This document shows positions 23,878 to 36,339 of a stretch of 64,000 nt of DNA, piece after piece (the stretch's first letter is position 1; the number at the start of each line of letters is the position of its first letter). Source of the stretch: Mucidula mucida (taxonomy: Eukaryota; Basidiomycota; Agaricomycetes; Agaricales; Physalacriaceae). The translations under genes and the position numbers were made by a program. Under the pieces are notes generated by a model. That model made no database searches. It was not told the origin of the DNA and worked only from the letters and a program-made list of their open reading frames with translations. The stretch lies in contig JADNYV010000014.1 in assembly GCA_015501055.1 (NCBI GenBank), forward strand, positions 124,001-188,000, read 5' to 3'.

Positions 23878-25557
23878 CTACTTCTTCATATTCCGTTTCG
23901 ACAAACTCTGTTCACTCCTCACGCGTTTCGCAGGCTTTGAAGCACCAGGTTTCGCTTTGGAAAACCCGGTCGTCTTTTTGCGTACCCTGTCGCGCGCCTT
24001 CACTCCATCCTTGGCCAACGCGTGTCGCGCCTTTTTCTTCTCTAGCCGACGCGCCACCCTGTCTACATCTGTCGACTTGACCTTCTTGCGCGCGTCCTTG
24101 TCAAGATGTGCTAGCCGGTCCCCAAGCGTAGGATCGCCAGCGCGTACAGTGACCGGGATTTTCGCTGTAGGTGCTTGTGTTGTTTTTTGGTAGCTGTAGC
24201 TTTCCCGGCAAGATTCTTGCAGCGCTGCACTCTCAGTTTACGCTTCGCAAACCTGACTTTGCCCTCCTCGAGCGCTATGAGCTCGTCCACGCATTGTTTG
24301 TCCTAGAACCGGACAGTTCAATAGAGTGTCGAGCAGGAAAGGGAGGAAAAAACGTACGGAAAACTGCACATACGCAAAGCCCTTACCCAGCTGCGTCTCG
24401 CGGTCACGTACAATGCGCACCCTCGTCACCCATGTACTGCCTTCCGGAGGCGGCCCTCGTTCAGCACTCATCACTCCTTCAAAAAATACCCTCAAATCCT
24501 CCTCTTTGCTCGCAAAGTCCAAATTACCGACAAACACCGACATTTGGATCGCCGACCGTGTCAGGCTTTCCGACCACATCTACTCTGATAAGCGTTCCAT
24601 AAATGTTGTGCCGTTGCACTTTTCTGCCGCAAGCTGGGCAGCCTCGTAAGACTCGCGTCCGGGTGTCTGCGCGATGGGCAAATACGACATACGCGTTGAC
24701 GCTGGAGCGGACGAGTGAAAGTCGTGATTGATAAATGCGATGCGCTTTTTCTGGCCTGGAGTGAGAAACTTTTTCTCGTCGCCCTTGTCCCCCTCGTCGT
24801 CCTTCCAAGCAGACGTGCGCTCACGGTCATGAGCGCGTATCTTTTCCTTGGCTTTGGGCTTCGACTTAGCCTTGTCATCATCTTCATCGGGAAGTTTGGA
24901 TGTGGGAGTCTGGAATGCGATGGAACGGAATCGGACAGACTCGATTTTCGCGTCGGAACGAAAGAGAGGATGTGTCGTTTGAGTTGTTTTAATCCAGCCT
25001 TGTATTTTCTTAGAACAAGTAACAAGCAATATTGGACACCCACCTTCTTTTCAGCGACCTCTATGGGAAGATTGCCGACAAAGATCGTCCTCTGGTTCCG
25101 CTGCTCTGACGTCTCGTCCGAGGTACAAAATATCCTTTCTTTTTCTTGTCGCCGGGTGATTTCCGCATAGATTCGTGAACCAGTGTCGATGGGTCGCCCT
25201 CGTCATCAGATTCTTCCTCTTGACTGCAGGCTTCACTTTGGCGTGTTCGTATGCCTCCTCCGGGCCATCTAGCTCTTCGTCCGAAACGTCCTTGTGCTTG
25301 GCCACTTTTTCTGCTTCTCTACCTTTTCCTTTTTGGCCTCGCCCTTGATCTTTTTCTTTCTCTCTGGCCCAGGTTCTTCCGGCTTCGCTTTTCCGCTTCT
25401 TCTGTATCATCGTGGACGGTCCTGCAACCGGAGGAGCCTAGACGCGATGATAAGCACCATCGAGGAAGAATATGGCAAAACTAACATTGGAAAAGAGCGC
25501 ATCGAGTTCAACGTCCTTCTTGGATGCAGACGCTAGCAGCAAGGAGCTCAACGACAT
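23878..25557 (-). CDS. NOP12: NOP12-like nucleolar RNA-binding protein (two RRMs), many frame breaks
   Basis: Nop12 works in 60S pre-rRNA processing in the nucleolus. Blocks in order: start [18 protein letters not shown] at 25557, an acidic/Lys-rich linker, RRM1 ([32 protein letters not shown]), [55 protein letters not shown]2 ([29 protein letters not shown]), [15 protein letters not shown], then DPTLGDRL and [17 protein letters not shown] near the end. These follow the fungal Nop12 order closely, but they sit in alternating frames. At least eight joints need a base or two restored, for example near 25195, 25117, 24950, 24722, 24598 and 24185. Most are -1. The first intron (about 25437-25484) is normal. 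Identity is strong. Whether the gene works cannot be said: this could be assembly error or decay. Confidence 0.8.
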
Positions 25558-26249
25558 GTCGACTGAAGTGATGAACAGAAGAAAAATACAACGAAGCCGA
25601 AAAAGGAAAGACGAGGCCCCTAGGCTGATCGACTCCTCACTGAGTACTTGCAAAGCTACTCCTGTGTCGCACTGTTCATTTCCCCATCCTATACAACCTC
25701 AATGCAGATTAAGAAAGTTTGTTTGACTAGGCAAATCTGTCAGAGACGCTGCAACTTGACATTTCCAACTCTCGGACGCGCCACAGATCTTTCATCGTGT
25801 TAGCTGCCAATCAAACTCTCACTAGTCTATAAGCAATAAGTGTGCTCCATTCGAAGCTGAGTGCGTACATACACTAGGTGGAGAAGTCTTACTGTATCTC
25901 AATTCTTTGGAACAAAATAGATCCCCTTTCCCATCGCAGGTCTATTCCGCCGCTCAATGGTCAGCCATTTCAATACGAAGAACGTCACCAGTCTGCCACT
26001 AGTACGGTTTGTTCTTCTCCGCCACGAGCAATCGATGTTGGCCTAGGTCGTAGGTGGCGCACTACTGGCTTTGTCTGCCACGGAGGAATATGAGTTTGAC
26101 TGACGCTTCAACAGAGTTACAGTGGCGCGTGATTGAGCAGTACTAAACCACGTTCGAGCTACCCTCTTTGAAGCTGCCGTATTATATACAAGAAGTCGGG
26201 TATCGGGGTATCTGATGAACAAATTAAGGATACTGTAGAGTACTTACTG
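25558..26249. other. Intergenic region
   Basis: NOP12 promoter side and the 3' flank of the next minus-strand gene. Short open frames only; nothing recognised. Confidence 0.4.
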
Positions 26250-26972
26250 TTATGTAACGCAGCGCAAGGAACATAGATAATACAGTAGTGAGAGCGTGAT
26301 ACGTAAAAATCGCAACAAACATGTGAGTCTGTCATACTGCATTAGTGCGCAATCGGTCTCGACACGACGAGGAGCATACCAGAAGAAGGAAGCCGCCACA
26401 ATCGGGGAATGCGCTCTGAAGCTATCCCTCGTATTCTTGATGTCCGGGTAGTACCACGACGCCTCCTGATACACCCTCTCCGCAAGCCCTCTCGCAACCC
26501 AACCCTGGCGTTCAAAGTCTTCCGCCACACAACAACACCAATACCTGCACCCAACATGCTGGTCGGTGAACTTGTATCGATCCCGCCCATTCTCGATCAA
26601 CATCCGAAAGACGCGCTCGACAGTGAGCCCCGGCACGATGATGTTCGACGAGACGACCCGCGGGGAGTAGTGCGAGACGATGTACGGCAAGGACATGAGC
26701 CCGATGAGCCCAGGATCGGTGGAATTCTCCCCGGAGCTGATGCTCACTCGCACAGAAGTCTTGGCCCCCGTCTGGAGAAATATCATCCAGTGGTTCACCG
26801 GCTCCGCCCCCTTCACCATCACCTCGTTCCGTTCGTTATTCGCGGCACAAAAATGAACCCTCTCGACAATAGCGGGGAGTGTTTTGAACGAGAAATGTTC
26901 AGTCACCCAATGGCAATCTTCGCCCCACGGGTATCTGTCGATATACTCCGCAACATCAAGTGGGGGCGCCAT
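26250..26972 (-). CDS. DUF7770-like fungal protein, function unknown
   Basis: A 240-residue open frame starting at ATG 26972. Motifs NHWMIFLQTGAKTSVRVSIS, TVERVFRMLIENGRDRY and a following GCRYWCCCVAEDFERQGW resemble the fungal DUF7770 pattern (NHW, SVR, tV..v, GCRfW). The function of that family is not known to me. The last 35 residues turn hydrophobic, so the real end may come after an intron with its donor near 26337 (CA|GTATGACAG). A TATA-like element lies about 55 bases upstream. A long antisense frame (26409-26990) is a shadow. Confidence 0.6.
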   Translation of the reverse strand: MAPPLDVAEYIDRYPWGEDCHWVTEHFSFKTLPAIVERVHFCAANNERNEVMVKGAEPVNHWMIFLQTGAKTSVRVSISSGENSTDPGLIGLMSLPYIVSHYSPRVVSSNIIVPGLTVERVFRMLIENGRDRYKFTDQHVGCRYWCCCVAEDFERQGWVARGLAERVYQEASWYYPDIKNTRDSFRAHSPIVAASFFWYAPRRVETDCALMQYDRLTCLLRFLRITLSLLYYLCSLRCVT

Positions 26973-27021
26973 CGGGGTGGGGATTGTTGAGGTTTAAGGA
27001 GACTGGAAAAGATGGGACGTG

Positions 27022-27028
27022 TATTTAT
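27022..27028 (-). promoter_or_regulatory. TATA box of the DUF7770-like gene
   Basis: TATAAATA on the minus strand, about 50-56 bases before the ATG at 26972. This is a classical spacing for a short leader. Confidence 0.45.
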
Positions 27029-27522
27029 ACGCACGCTTTGCCGGAAGGGACAAAACGAAACGCGTACCGAATGACCTCAGAGATGATAGATCAGAGTATT
27101 GCAGCATTGGCGGTGGCAATAGATTATCGGGATAGCAGATACCAGGGCGGGGAACTTTAGCAGTGCGGAATGAGTGGAGCCCGGCACTGGACCGGAACGG
27201 ATGAGATTGTGTGTACAAGAGTGGAACAAGGTTATGAAAGGGTCCGTTCGCCCAAAACCACATATATTGAACCAGAAGAGAACTGAGAAATATACGGTGA
27301 GAAGCTGAAGCCCGCGAAACTGCGGCCCCTTACCAGGATGAAGAGCATTCCCACATGTAAAAGTGGTCGGTTCTTTTAGCCCGGGAGATTGACAGACGTC
27401 GAAAGGGCAGCATGCATAACGGCAACATGTTGAATGTGTTCAATCGGCATACTCTGTACATAGCCGCTCGCCCTGTGCCCTGTGCGCGGGTATAGCTGGC
27501 GAAGACTGTTGCACGTAAATCA
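27029..27522. other. Intergenic region
   Basis: About 490 bases between two minus-strand genes; no gene seen. Confidence 0.4.
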
Positions 27523-28508
27523 TTAAGTGCCTTCATTCAATGAAGATGACAGCCATACCTGTCTCGACCGCTAGGAAGCCCTCTACGCGCATGCGGGAAT
27601 GTCATGGACCGGTTCCGGACCATACTTACGGCGTTCTCCTCCTTCGGATGGCTGCCAGTCACAAGCCATCGAAAGAGCCGCCACCGCCAAAACGCCAAGT
27701 CACCCCACCACGAGTTTTCCAAAGACATGTTCAACCGCATTCCGTTATGTTCCATGTACGAGGGATAGAACCCAGAGTCCTGCCAATCGATAAGCCAAAG
27801 CAAGTGGGCGTTATCCATGATCATGTTATGGGGGCTGAGATCCGTATGACAGAAGACGTGGTGTTTTTCCGCGCCAATGGCATGTTCCGGACGTGCTATA
27901 AACCTCGGAGGCCGCGAGAATAGAACCCACCAATTGATATACTCTGCAAATACAGTGGGAGAAGCGTGGAGGACAGGACCAGACTTGTCTTCGTCAAAAG
28001 CAGTGCATAGAGCGGCCCCAGTGGAAAGACTGCCGCCGGTGAGGGAGGTGACGCTATGCATGAGCTTCACAAAACGCGAAAGCTGTAACGCGAGGCGAAT
28101 GGTGCGCCACCAGCCGAGAGATATCCAGATGTCGGCGAGGACGCGCCCATGAATACGTGTCATAATTAGATAGGCTCCTTGGTCGTTTTCGGCAGGAACG
28201 ACGCGATGTAGTTTCGGGACTCGTACTCCAATGCGAGTCGCAAGTTTCATGCCTTCTATTTCGTCTGCAGGATACCGATTTCGGTAGCGGTAGCTGTGTT
28301 TGGCGACGAAGGAGTGGGAAAGAATGCGTGTCTGAGAGGAAAAATTTTCATCTATTGCGAAGCATGGCGAATTTCCGATGAAGAGCAGTAGTTGCTCATC
28401 TGTGTAGTCATGCAGACGTGCCTCGTCGAATACATCCTTTAGCACCAACAGTCAATCTAGACAGTTCATGACAAAGTGGAGCGCGTATACCATGGAATCT
28501 GATTGCAT
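27523..28508 (-). CDS. Aminoglycoside-phosphotransferase (APH)-like kinase
   Basis: Kinase-fold protein of the APH/choline-kinase superfamily; its small-molecule or protein substrate is unknown, and resistance is not implied. Motifs: AYLIMTRIHG (hinge), catalytic loop HTDLSPHNMIM (HxDxxxxN) and metal-binding LLWLIDWQDSGFYP (D after the loop). The start is best placed at ATG 28508: a short exon MQSDSM ends with an intron GTATAC...TAAAG that joins in phase to DVFDEARLHDYTDEQLL. A last intron after EENA gives the tail VWLSSSLNEGT and a stop at 27523. Length of about 285 residues is normal for fungal members. No frame break seen. Confidence 0.75.
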
Positions 28509-30068
28509 TGCTGGACTGCTTGGGGGAAGACGTCAAGTTTGGAAAAAACCTTGATCGAGCCCGTCCCTACATCCCTTTAAAGCACGTGGCATACAGTGGC
28601 GGCAATCCCCTTAATCTGAAGGCTATCGCCTGTTCTTTATTCAAATAGCTCCAAAAAGGAATGACATACGCGTGGTCGCGCAATAAACGCGAGAGGCAAA
28701 ATTAGAGTTAGATTTGCTTAGGACATGGAGCGCACTGTAAGGACGTGTATTTGATATGTATTCAATCAGGCCTCAAGTCTAGAACAGCAGTATGATGATG
28801 TTGTAGAGTAAACTGTCGGTCAAACCATCGCCTCAGGTGTTCAGAAATATCGCTTCCGCAACGCGTGTGATACACGTGTACCACCATGCACACCCCGAGT
28901 TTCATCCTATGCTCAGTGCACTTATACGCTTGAAGCTTACTTTCGGGGAAAGTGGGCCTGGATGACACTTTCGAACTCGATGTGTCGACATTTCGTACAG
29001 GTTAGACAGGAGTGTCCCTCCAGGCGATGCATCTGCATGTCCGCGAATGTCGTTGGAGTCGGTAAAGCGCTCTATGCAAAGTACGAGGGCTACATAGTGA
29101 GCTATTTCTTAGAGTTGGCACAGGACCAAATGAGCAGCTGCGCGTTCGTAAGGTCTTTCCCGTCTTTGAACTTTGCGTCGGGCTCTACGGTCAATAAGCA
29201 CGCTTATCTGCCAATGGAAGGAGGACTAACCTAGAACGGCAAGTTGCCATCCTTTTTTGACCTGCAGGTGAACAACGCGAGAGGCTATCGCTTTCGGTAA
29301 CACAAATAACTCAGATTCCTTGACTGCCATAATCAGACAGAAGGACAAGGGGCCTTGTTGTTGATTATTTCCAGTTCAAGTATATTCACGTAGATGCGAA
29401 AGATCGATGGGCGGGATATGAGCGAGCCACGTCGAAAAAATACTCTGGCTACGGCCTTAACAGCATGGTTGATTCTTTGCGCTTGACAAGGAATTCTAGA
29501 GTACGGATACTTTGACTGGTCCGCATCTTGTGCTATGGGTTAAGTCAACGTAGTCGAGGTTGGGGAATATGGAGTTCACGCGATCACCAAATCTAAAGTC
29601 ATAAATGTTGATAAGACCAGCATAGACAGCAAGACGAGGCGCGGCATCAGAGATGGCTTACAGTTGGCTGATCTAGAGTCGTGTTGAGTCTGCGGTAGAG
29701 CTGGGGCCAGACGAAGTACAGCTAGGCCACATCAACGAAGCGAGATTGCATTCAACGCAGGAGTAGATTATACTAGGGAAGAGCATTGACAGCGACACGG
29801 TCGATTTGCGTTGGCGTAGTCAACAAGAAGAGTCCAAAGACTGTTGTTGAATGGAACCATAGTAACAGGAAGACGATGAAGTCTATGAGTAAATAGGAGA
29901 AGAGAGAGCAACAGTAATAGACCTTTGAAAGGAGAGTTGCTGAATGACGCGTATTGCGACCCCTCTGACGCGTTTGTTCGTTGTTGACGTCATGACCTGG
30001 TTTGTTAAAAGCGACGCTATCATGTATCGACTTGAACGCCCTTTTCCTTTCCCTACATCTTGTTCACC
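28509..30068. other. Long intergenic region
   Basis: About 1.5 kb. Open frames at 28762-28968 (-) and 28962-29234 (+) have no recognisable motifs. The 3' part holds the amylase promoter. No repeat or RNA gene was recognised. Confidence 0.4.
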
Positions 30069-32133
30069 ATGTCTGCCGACGCCAACGCCGCCGAATCTGC
30101 CCAGGGCCAAAACTACACTATGGTGCGAGCGTCGTCGAGCTATCTCTTCATGTCGACTCTGACAACGACGAGCAGCTGCAAGCCTTTGAATGGTACAGCG
30201 AGGGAAATGGCGTTCATTGGAACAAACTTGCCAAGAAAACCGACGAGCTCGCGTCCTTTGGTATAACGGCGATGTGGCTGCCGCGTAAGTGTCCTCAAAG
30301 ACATCCCCTGTGCTATTCTGACAATGTCGCAGCTCCTACAAAGGCCGCCGGCCAGGAAAGTGTTGGATACGACATTTACGATCTGTATGATCTAGGCGAG
30401 TTTGACCAGAAAGGCGGCCAGCGCACCAAGTACGGCACCAAGGAAGAACTCTTGCAGCTCGTCAAAAAGGCCAAGGAACGCGGAATGGTGACATATATCG
30501 ATGCGGTCTTGAACCATAGGTGTGTGTATTTGTTTTACAACGTGTATCATCCATTAAGACGCGTAGATTCGGCGCGGATCGCACAGAAAAGTTCGGCGTT
30601 GTAGAAGTCGACAACAATGATAGAGAGAAGGAGATTTCGGGACTTTACGACATCAAGGTATGTACGTACACGAATACTCACGACTTTCTAACGCACGGTG
30701 ATTGCTAGGGTTGGACTGGTCTCACATTCCCTGGCAGAAAAGACAAGGTACGCACCGTGGAACGTTACTCGGTATTGCGAGCTCACCATCGTGCAGTACA
30801 GCAAATTCAAGTGGAATTTCAACCACTTCACCGGCGTTGATTATAACGACAAGAATGGCAAGACTGCTATATATCGCATCCAGGGAGATGGCAAGAACTG
30901 GGCACAGGGGGTCGATGACGAGAACAACAACTATGATTACTTGAGTGCGTTTTCCTTTTCCGCAATTCTACGACACGATCTAATGCTAGATGTAGTGGGC
31001 GCAGATATCGATTATAACCACCCTGAAGCGCGCGAGGATGTGCTGAATTGGGGCAAGTGGGTTATCAAGGAGACAGGCGCGTCTGGGTTCAGATTTGACG
31101 CTGTCAAGGTATGTCATTGTTCTGCATTGCCCTTCATTTTATCAACGTCATGCAGCATATCGACAGCGCATTCATCGGGGATTTCGTCAAAAGTGTTCGC
31201 GCAGAGACTGACAAACCGAAAATGTTTGCTGTCGGCGAGTTCTGGAAGGATTCGCTTGAAGATTTGGAGAAGTATCTGGATTCCCTTGGGACTCAAGTAG
31301 GTCAATGGTCCGTCATCTCATGCAGAAATGCTGATTGCCTTAATAGTTTAGCGTCTTCGACGCGCCGTTGCATTATAACTTCAAGGAGGCGGGGGATCGT
31401 GGAAACGACTTTGATATGAGGGCCATCTGGGACGGGACGGTCGTACAAAGACGACCTATCGACGCAGTTACTCTTGTTGACAATCACGAGTATGAGTGAA
31501 CAATCCTTCAATCATCAGTATCAACTTACACAAATATCTAGTACACAAGTCGGGCAGGCTTTGGAGAGCTGGGTTTCGTCGTCGTTCAAACCGCTGGCCT
31601 ATTCACTGATTCTTCTCCGACCGGATGGATACCCTTGCGTCTTCTATGGCGACCTGTACGGCACAGCGGGAGAAAATCCGCAGGAACCAGTTTCTCAGCT
31701 TGGCGATATCATACGGGCGAGGAAGCTGTATGCGTACGGAGAAGTGAGAGACTATTGGGATCACATGAACTGTGTTGGGTGGGTCCGAATGGGAGAGGGC
31801 GATAAGGATGGATGTGCAGTCGTACTTTGCAATGGTTCCGATGAAGGGTAAGTACCTTTGCTGTTATCGCTTGAGTGTGCTGATTATTTTCAGGTCAAAG
31901 CGCATGGAAGTTGGACAGGTACGAATAATCTCGCTCTCTCTCGTCTCGCTCAGATCAGTTTACTTTCTACACAGCACCGTGCCAACGAGAAATGGACGGA
32001 TGTGTTGGGTTGGTCTCAAGGCGAAGTTGTCATTGGAGAGGATGGATGGGCTGACTTCAGGTGCTCCGCTGGAAGTGTTAGCATTTGGGTGAAGCAAGAT
32101 GCGAAAGGGAGGAATGAATTCTCCAAGGCTTGA
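30069..32133 (+). CDS. GH13 alpha-amylase, intracellular bacterial-type (no signal peptide)
   Basis: Hydrolyses alpha-1,4-glucan. The start is ATG 30069 (MSADANAAESAQGQNYTM). An intron then leads to LQAFEWYSEGNGVHWNKLA. Family motifs in order: region I TYIDAVLNHR, region II GFRFDAVKH (nucleophile Asp), region III AVGEFWKD (acid/base Glu), region IV LVDNHDTQ (stabiliser Asp), then YPCVFYGDLYG. Nine or so short introns all fit in phase, including one that splits Asp of the NHD motif. About 500 residues, the size of bacterial liquefying-type (GH13_5) enzymes. No signal peptide or transmembrane segment is visible, so cytosolic glycogen/starch metabolism or alpha-glucan wall processing is likely. 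No frame break in 2 kb. Confidence 0.9.
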
Positions 32134-32333
32134 GCTTAGACTAGTGTACTTTCTCTTGAGTTATTATTGTAGATCGTATTTTGTAAATGAATTCTGTAGA
32201 TTCTCTAGTGTACGGTTATGAAATATTACCATATGTCATCTTGGCAGACAGACCTCGCAGTTTAGAGGTATTCCTAGTCATAGAACCCCTCGGTAATAAG
32301 AGCAAATTCCACCTTTGAAGCACAAATCTCCTC

Positions 32334-33489
32334 CTATTGAGCAGCCTTGGCCGCATTCTCCAAGACCAAGGGCGTGTTGAGACGGAGCTTTCGTAAGGGC
32401 ACAGTATGCTCAATACGAGAAAGCACCATCTCGAACATGGCCTCATGGTCGTCTGGCCCAATGATACATTCAAGTGTCTTCAGCACAGGTAGAAGAGGGG
32501 AAGAGTCGGAAGATGTGGAATTGAGAGTGAGGTTAGAAATGATCTCAGAGGAGATGCGACTATCTTCGAGATCTAGGTCCTCGACGTCCTTTGTCACTGA
32601 CAAGAACAATATGAGCTCGTCAACGTCATCAGGTCGTGCATAGTCCACCGCCAGACCTCCGATAGTCAGCGACGAAAACCCGAACGAACTCTCGGGCCAG
32701 TGTGTCGGTAACTGAATCGAACTGTCAAAAGCCAGCTGGAGGTACTGCAGGTAGGGCAACACCATAAGCCCGAACACCTCGGTGATGCACCGACCGGGCG
32801 CGTCAGCTTCCTGGTATAACGACAACGAGTCAATCGGAAGATAAAGGTCTCCGAACAGAGGAAATAGATGAGCTGTTCCTCTGCAGAAACTCAGAGTCAC
32901 ATCATTGAGCTCGGGGAATGCCCGCAACCGCAACACTGCTGTCAGGTCCTGGGCGCCGAACGTGTAGAGCGTATCTATTTGCTGTAGCGGGAGACTATTG
33001 TTATGCAATAGAGGCGCTTCAATGTCCACCTGGCGCAGTTTGGGTGCGTTTTTTGAACATTCCTCCAAAGCCTCTTTTGTAAAGTGGCCGCTCGTCTGTA
33101 GAATTCTCGATGCAAATGAAGGCGGGCTATGTGATAGTGCGTAGTGCATTTGCATCGGAATATCCAAGATCAGACGCCGCCACCGGTGAGCACTGGCGAA
33201 GAGAGTAGGGCAGATAGAAGAGGCGAGAATGTTTTGGGATGTGCACACAAGAATGGAGAGAAGCAAAGGACTTGGACCTCTCGCGGCTGCGGCACAAATA
33301 CTCGTTCCACGTGTCGTATGCCTCCTCCTCGAAGCGCGTAATATGGAGAACGATGGTCGACCACAGTTGCGGAATATGTGTGACTACCGCCCTCCAATTT
33401 CGACAGACTCGAGAGATATTCCAAGGCACTTGTACCCGTTTGAGCAACTCGGGCGGTTCCACCCCGGAAAGTTCGCAAGCCCGACACAC
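32334..33489 (-). CDS. F-box-like protein
   Basis: Agaricomycete F-box-type protein, a likely substrate adaptor of SCF ubiquitin ligases. The F-box-end motif ISRVCRNWRAVVTHIPQLWS is followed by EYLCRSRERS, ASAHRWRRLILDIP and leucine-rich segments with alternating strand/helix character (for example LPYLQYLQLAFDSS). The stop is at 32334. The upper bound 33489 is where the open frame begins (GTG, not ATG), so the true start is upstream, perhaps in another exon. Near 33265 the frame must change between RERSK and LLSILVCTSQNILA; a +1 or -2 base slip is needed. Target unknown. Confidence 0.6.
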
Positions 33490-34894
33490 TCACGTGATCG
33501 ATATTCTCATCTGCGACCTTCAGAATCACAGTGCACCGAAAACCCCCCAACTTTTATGCAGAGCAGGTGTACTTTAGAGGAAAAACTCGCATCTACACGA
33601 ACTCGAGGATTCTCCTCCCCTTCCAAGTAAAACTTCGCCTGAACGCGTCAGACTCTCGGCTAGTAGACGTGCACACGATTGTCTCCGCCGGAATCTGTCT
33701 TACTGTGCACTCGAGTCGCGATTGAATATGCTCTCCTGATAGCCTTCTGGTCGAGGCATTGCTCATCCAATCAATCAATGCTCCCTGAAACGCTACACTC
33801 CTGCAATGACCGCCATCGTTCTACCAAAGATATCCTGCATCTAGTTCCCTTGGTACTCCTGAGATTGCCGCTATCACTCGTCCCATAGCTGGATCTCGTG
33901 TTGCTGGCAAAGTGTGGTCTCAGCTCAATGATCCTGTCGTGTCGCCGTCTTCTAAAATGTTTGAATGCTCTGAGTCTTTGTGTTCGCGATTAGCGATGTC
34001 TAGGATACTGTCAAGCGTCTTGGCCAGGTCAGTACCGGACTTGTGTCGTCTAATCTCGTCTTTCGACAGTAGATCAGCAATCAGCTCAAGTCTAGCACTA
34101 TACCAATGGACCAGTATCCTCTAAATCGGTTGCTGGTGATGAGAAGGCCAAGGAGGAATTCAAAGGTATCGAAGGAAACATCAGACCATGATAGAAGGGC
34201 GCCCACGTGTTTGGAAGTGGTACGTGAGGGTTAGTTGAGTTTCACCGTGTTCGTCCGCCAGTACTAATGAATCGTATGTATTTTTGACCAGCAATACTAC
34301 AGGAGGTGGATTCTGGGATCTTGACAATGTTGACGAGGCTTGGGGAATGCGAAGGACGGTTGATGTCTCGCGTCGTGATGATTAGGAGGATTATGGCGCG
34401 GTAACTGAAAATGATGATCGAATTCTCGAGGAACATGCAGCTATGATTCCTGAAGGATATGATAATACGATTTTGCACCACTCATTGTACTACATTGACT
34501 TGAATTCAACTCACCATCCAGACCAATGAACTTTTGCCCTGAGGTACAGGCGTATGTCTAAGCATTAAAACTCCGCTTGAAACTCCGGGGGTCCGTAGGC
34601 CCGGCCAAGGGTTCCTCTCCCGCCACATCTGCCAGCAAACTTTAAATTTTTTAAAAGTGCGGTGAAACCTTAAAAGTTGCCGAACGCGTTCTCATTGCTG
34701 ACCACCATGTAGGTCGGTGCTGCGGGCGTGCTTTGCGTGCGCGCAAGTCTGTTCATTGCCTGTGCCAAAGGAAAATATACGACATATTGCCCAATCTCCC
34801 GTCTGCCGACGACCACTTGTGTGGACCGTGTGACGGTGAGCAGGACATGTGCACTTGACAACGGCCTGCTCAAAGATGCCTTTAGACACTCTAC
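33490..34894. other. Intergenic region
   Basis: Between the F-box-like gene and the WOPR factor. Only short frames; the 5' exon of the F-box gene may lie in its first 100 bases. The last 250 bases are the WOPR promoter. Confidence 0.35.
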
Positions 34895-36084
34895 ATGTCC
34901 CATCCAGATCCCCCTTGGTCAGGCTGGATATCCACCACTGGCGATGCTTTGCTCATTCTCGAGGCCGCCCGACGTGGACTGATTCCCCGCGTAACCGGCG
35001 CCTTGTCGACGCAGAGCGCAAGATGATATGCAGCGGAAGTGTCTTTGTCTTTGATGAGGAAGAAAGCGGTATCAAACGCTGGACCGATGGCTACTTTTGG
35101 TCGCCTAGTCGCATCCTTGGCAATTTCCTTCTCTACCGCGAGACCGGTGGACGAGGCGGTCGCAAGCGCAAGGACAAAGATAAAGAGGAGTCCCCAGTCG
35201 AGGAAGACGTTGTGGCAGAGTCTCCTCAAGATCAAGAACCAAAGGCATCTCGTTCACTCGTCGGGTCGTTGTCGGCTCATACTCATCATGCCTCCCACAA
35301 TTCTTCCACTCATGGGCCCCCATTCCAATTCAAACCAGATGGTCTCATGAAGAAAACATTTTCATTAACCATCAATGGCGTTCCTCAACATCTCATATCC
35401 TACTACAAACCATCAGATGTGACCAACGGTCGTCTTCGCTCACCTTCGACGCTCCCCGAACTGGCATCCCTTGATATCAGCCCAGAATACCTTGACAAGA
35501 CCCACTTCCGCGTTCCACCAAAGGTGGAGGTCGGAACGGACGGTGTGCCACGATACCGAGGCGATGCTGATGAGGAGGAAATTATCAACAAAGGCGGACC
35601 CATAAGCGGCGGGGGTGTCAAGCCGGCCAAAGAGCGTCGCGGTCCTGGTCTGTTAAGTGAGCCCGTGCATGTGAATGCCAAGCGGCCTCTTACCGACTCC
35701 GAACCCGACTCTCCACCAGAGAAGCGACGAAAGAAGGACTCGCCTGAAGTTTCCGCCACCTCTCCCACTCCCCACGCGATGGTCCCTCTTCATGCCTTTC
35801 CTCATGGCACACCAGTGGTTCCTTCTCAAGGTCCGCCGCCACAGTACGCGCCTCCCCCTCATCCATACTATTCCTACCCGGCGTTGGGTTATGCCCACCC
35901 AGGTCCATCTCATATGCCCCCTCCGCCCCATCTAAACCAGCCGATGCATCATCACTACCCTCCCCCATATTACCCTGTTTATGCTTGGCCACAACAGCCT
36001 TCCCAGCATCAACCCCCACCGCCGCCACATTCGCAGTCGGATGCAGGAGCTGGAACGGCGGCCGCGGCAGCAGCAGTGCAGTAA
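34895..36084 (+). CDS. WOPR-domain (Gti1/Pac2 family) transcription factor
   Basis: WOPR proteins are fungal DNA-binding regulators of morphology and development. The start ATG at 34895 gives MSHPDPPWSGWISTTGDALL, then EAARRGLIPRVT. The next block RRLVDAERKMICSGSVFVFD and RWTDGYFWSPSRI (WOPRa) is in a frame one base back. The break lies at 34994-34998, and one more C in ACCGG would restore it. WOPRb follows: DGLMKKTFSLTINGVPQHLI and SYYKPSDV. The C-terminus has KRRKKD (possible nuclear signal) and a Pro/His/Tyr-rich activation-type tail ending in poly-Ala. No intron is needed. Length of about 396 residues suits the family. Its regulated genes are unknown. Confidence 0.85.
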
Positions 36085-36339
36085 TCAGCCAAGCTCCTTC
36101 GGGATCCCGTCATGTTTCTTGTTGTATACTCCTCCCTCTCTGTATCTCATTGTCCTTTTTCGCTCATGTTATTCATATGGTGTATTCTTTGTACTTAGTA
36201 TTGTTGTTCTAGGATTCGTGTTCACAGTGGTGCTAAAACATGTATAGTTTTCTCGGAAGTTTAGGTTATTGAGTAGGGCATTGATAGTAAAAGCTGTGTG
36301 CTCAAGATGATATTCTAATGACTCGCTCTACACATCTTC

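Noticed and set aside
26409..26990. 193-codon frame on the plus strand
   Set aside because: Antisense shadow of the DUF7770-like gene.
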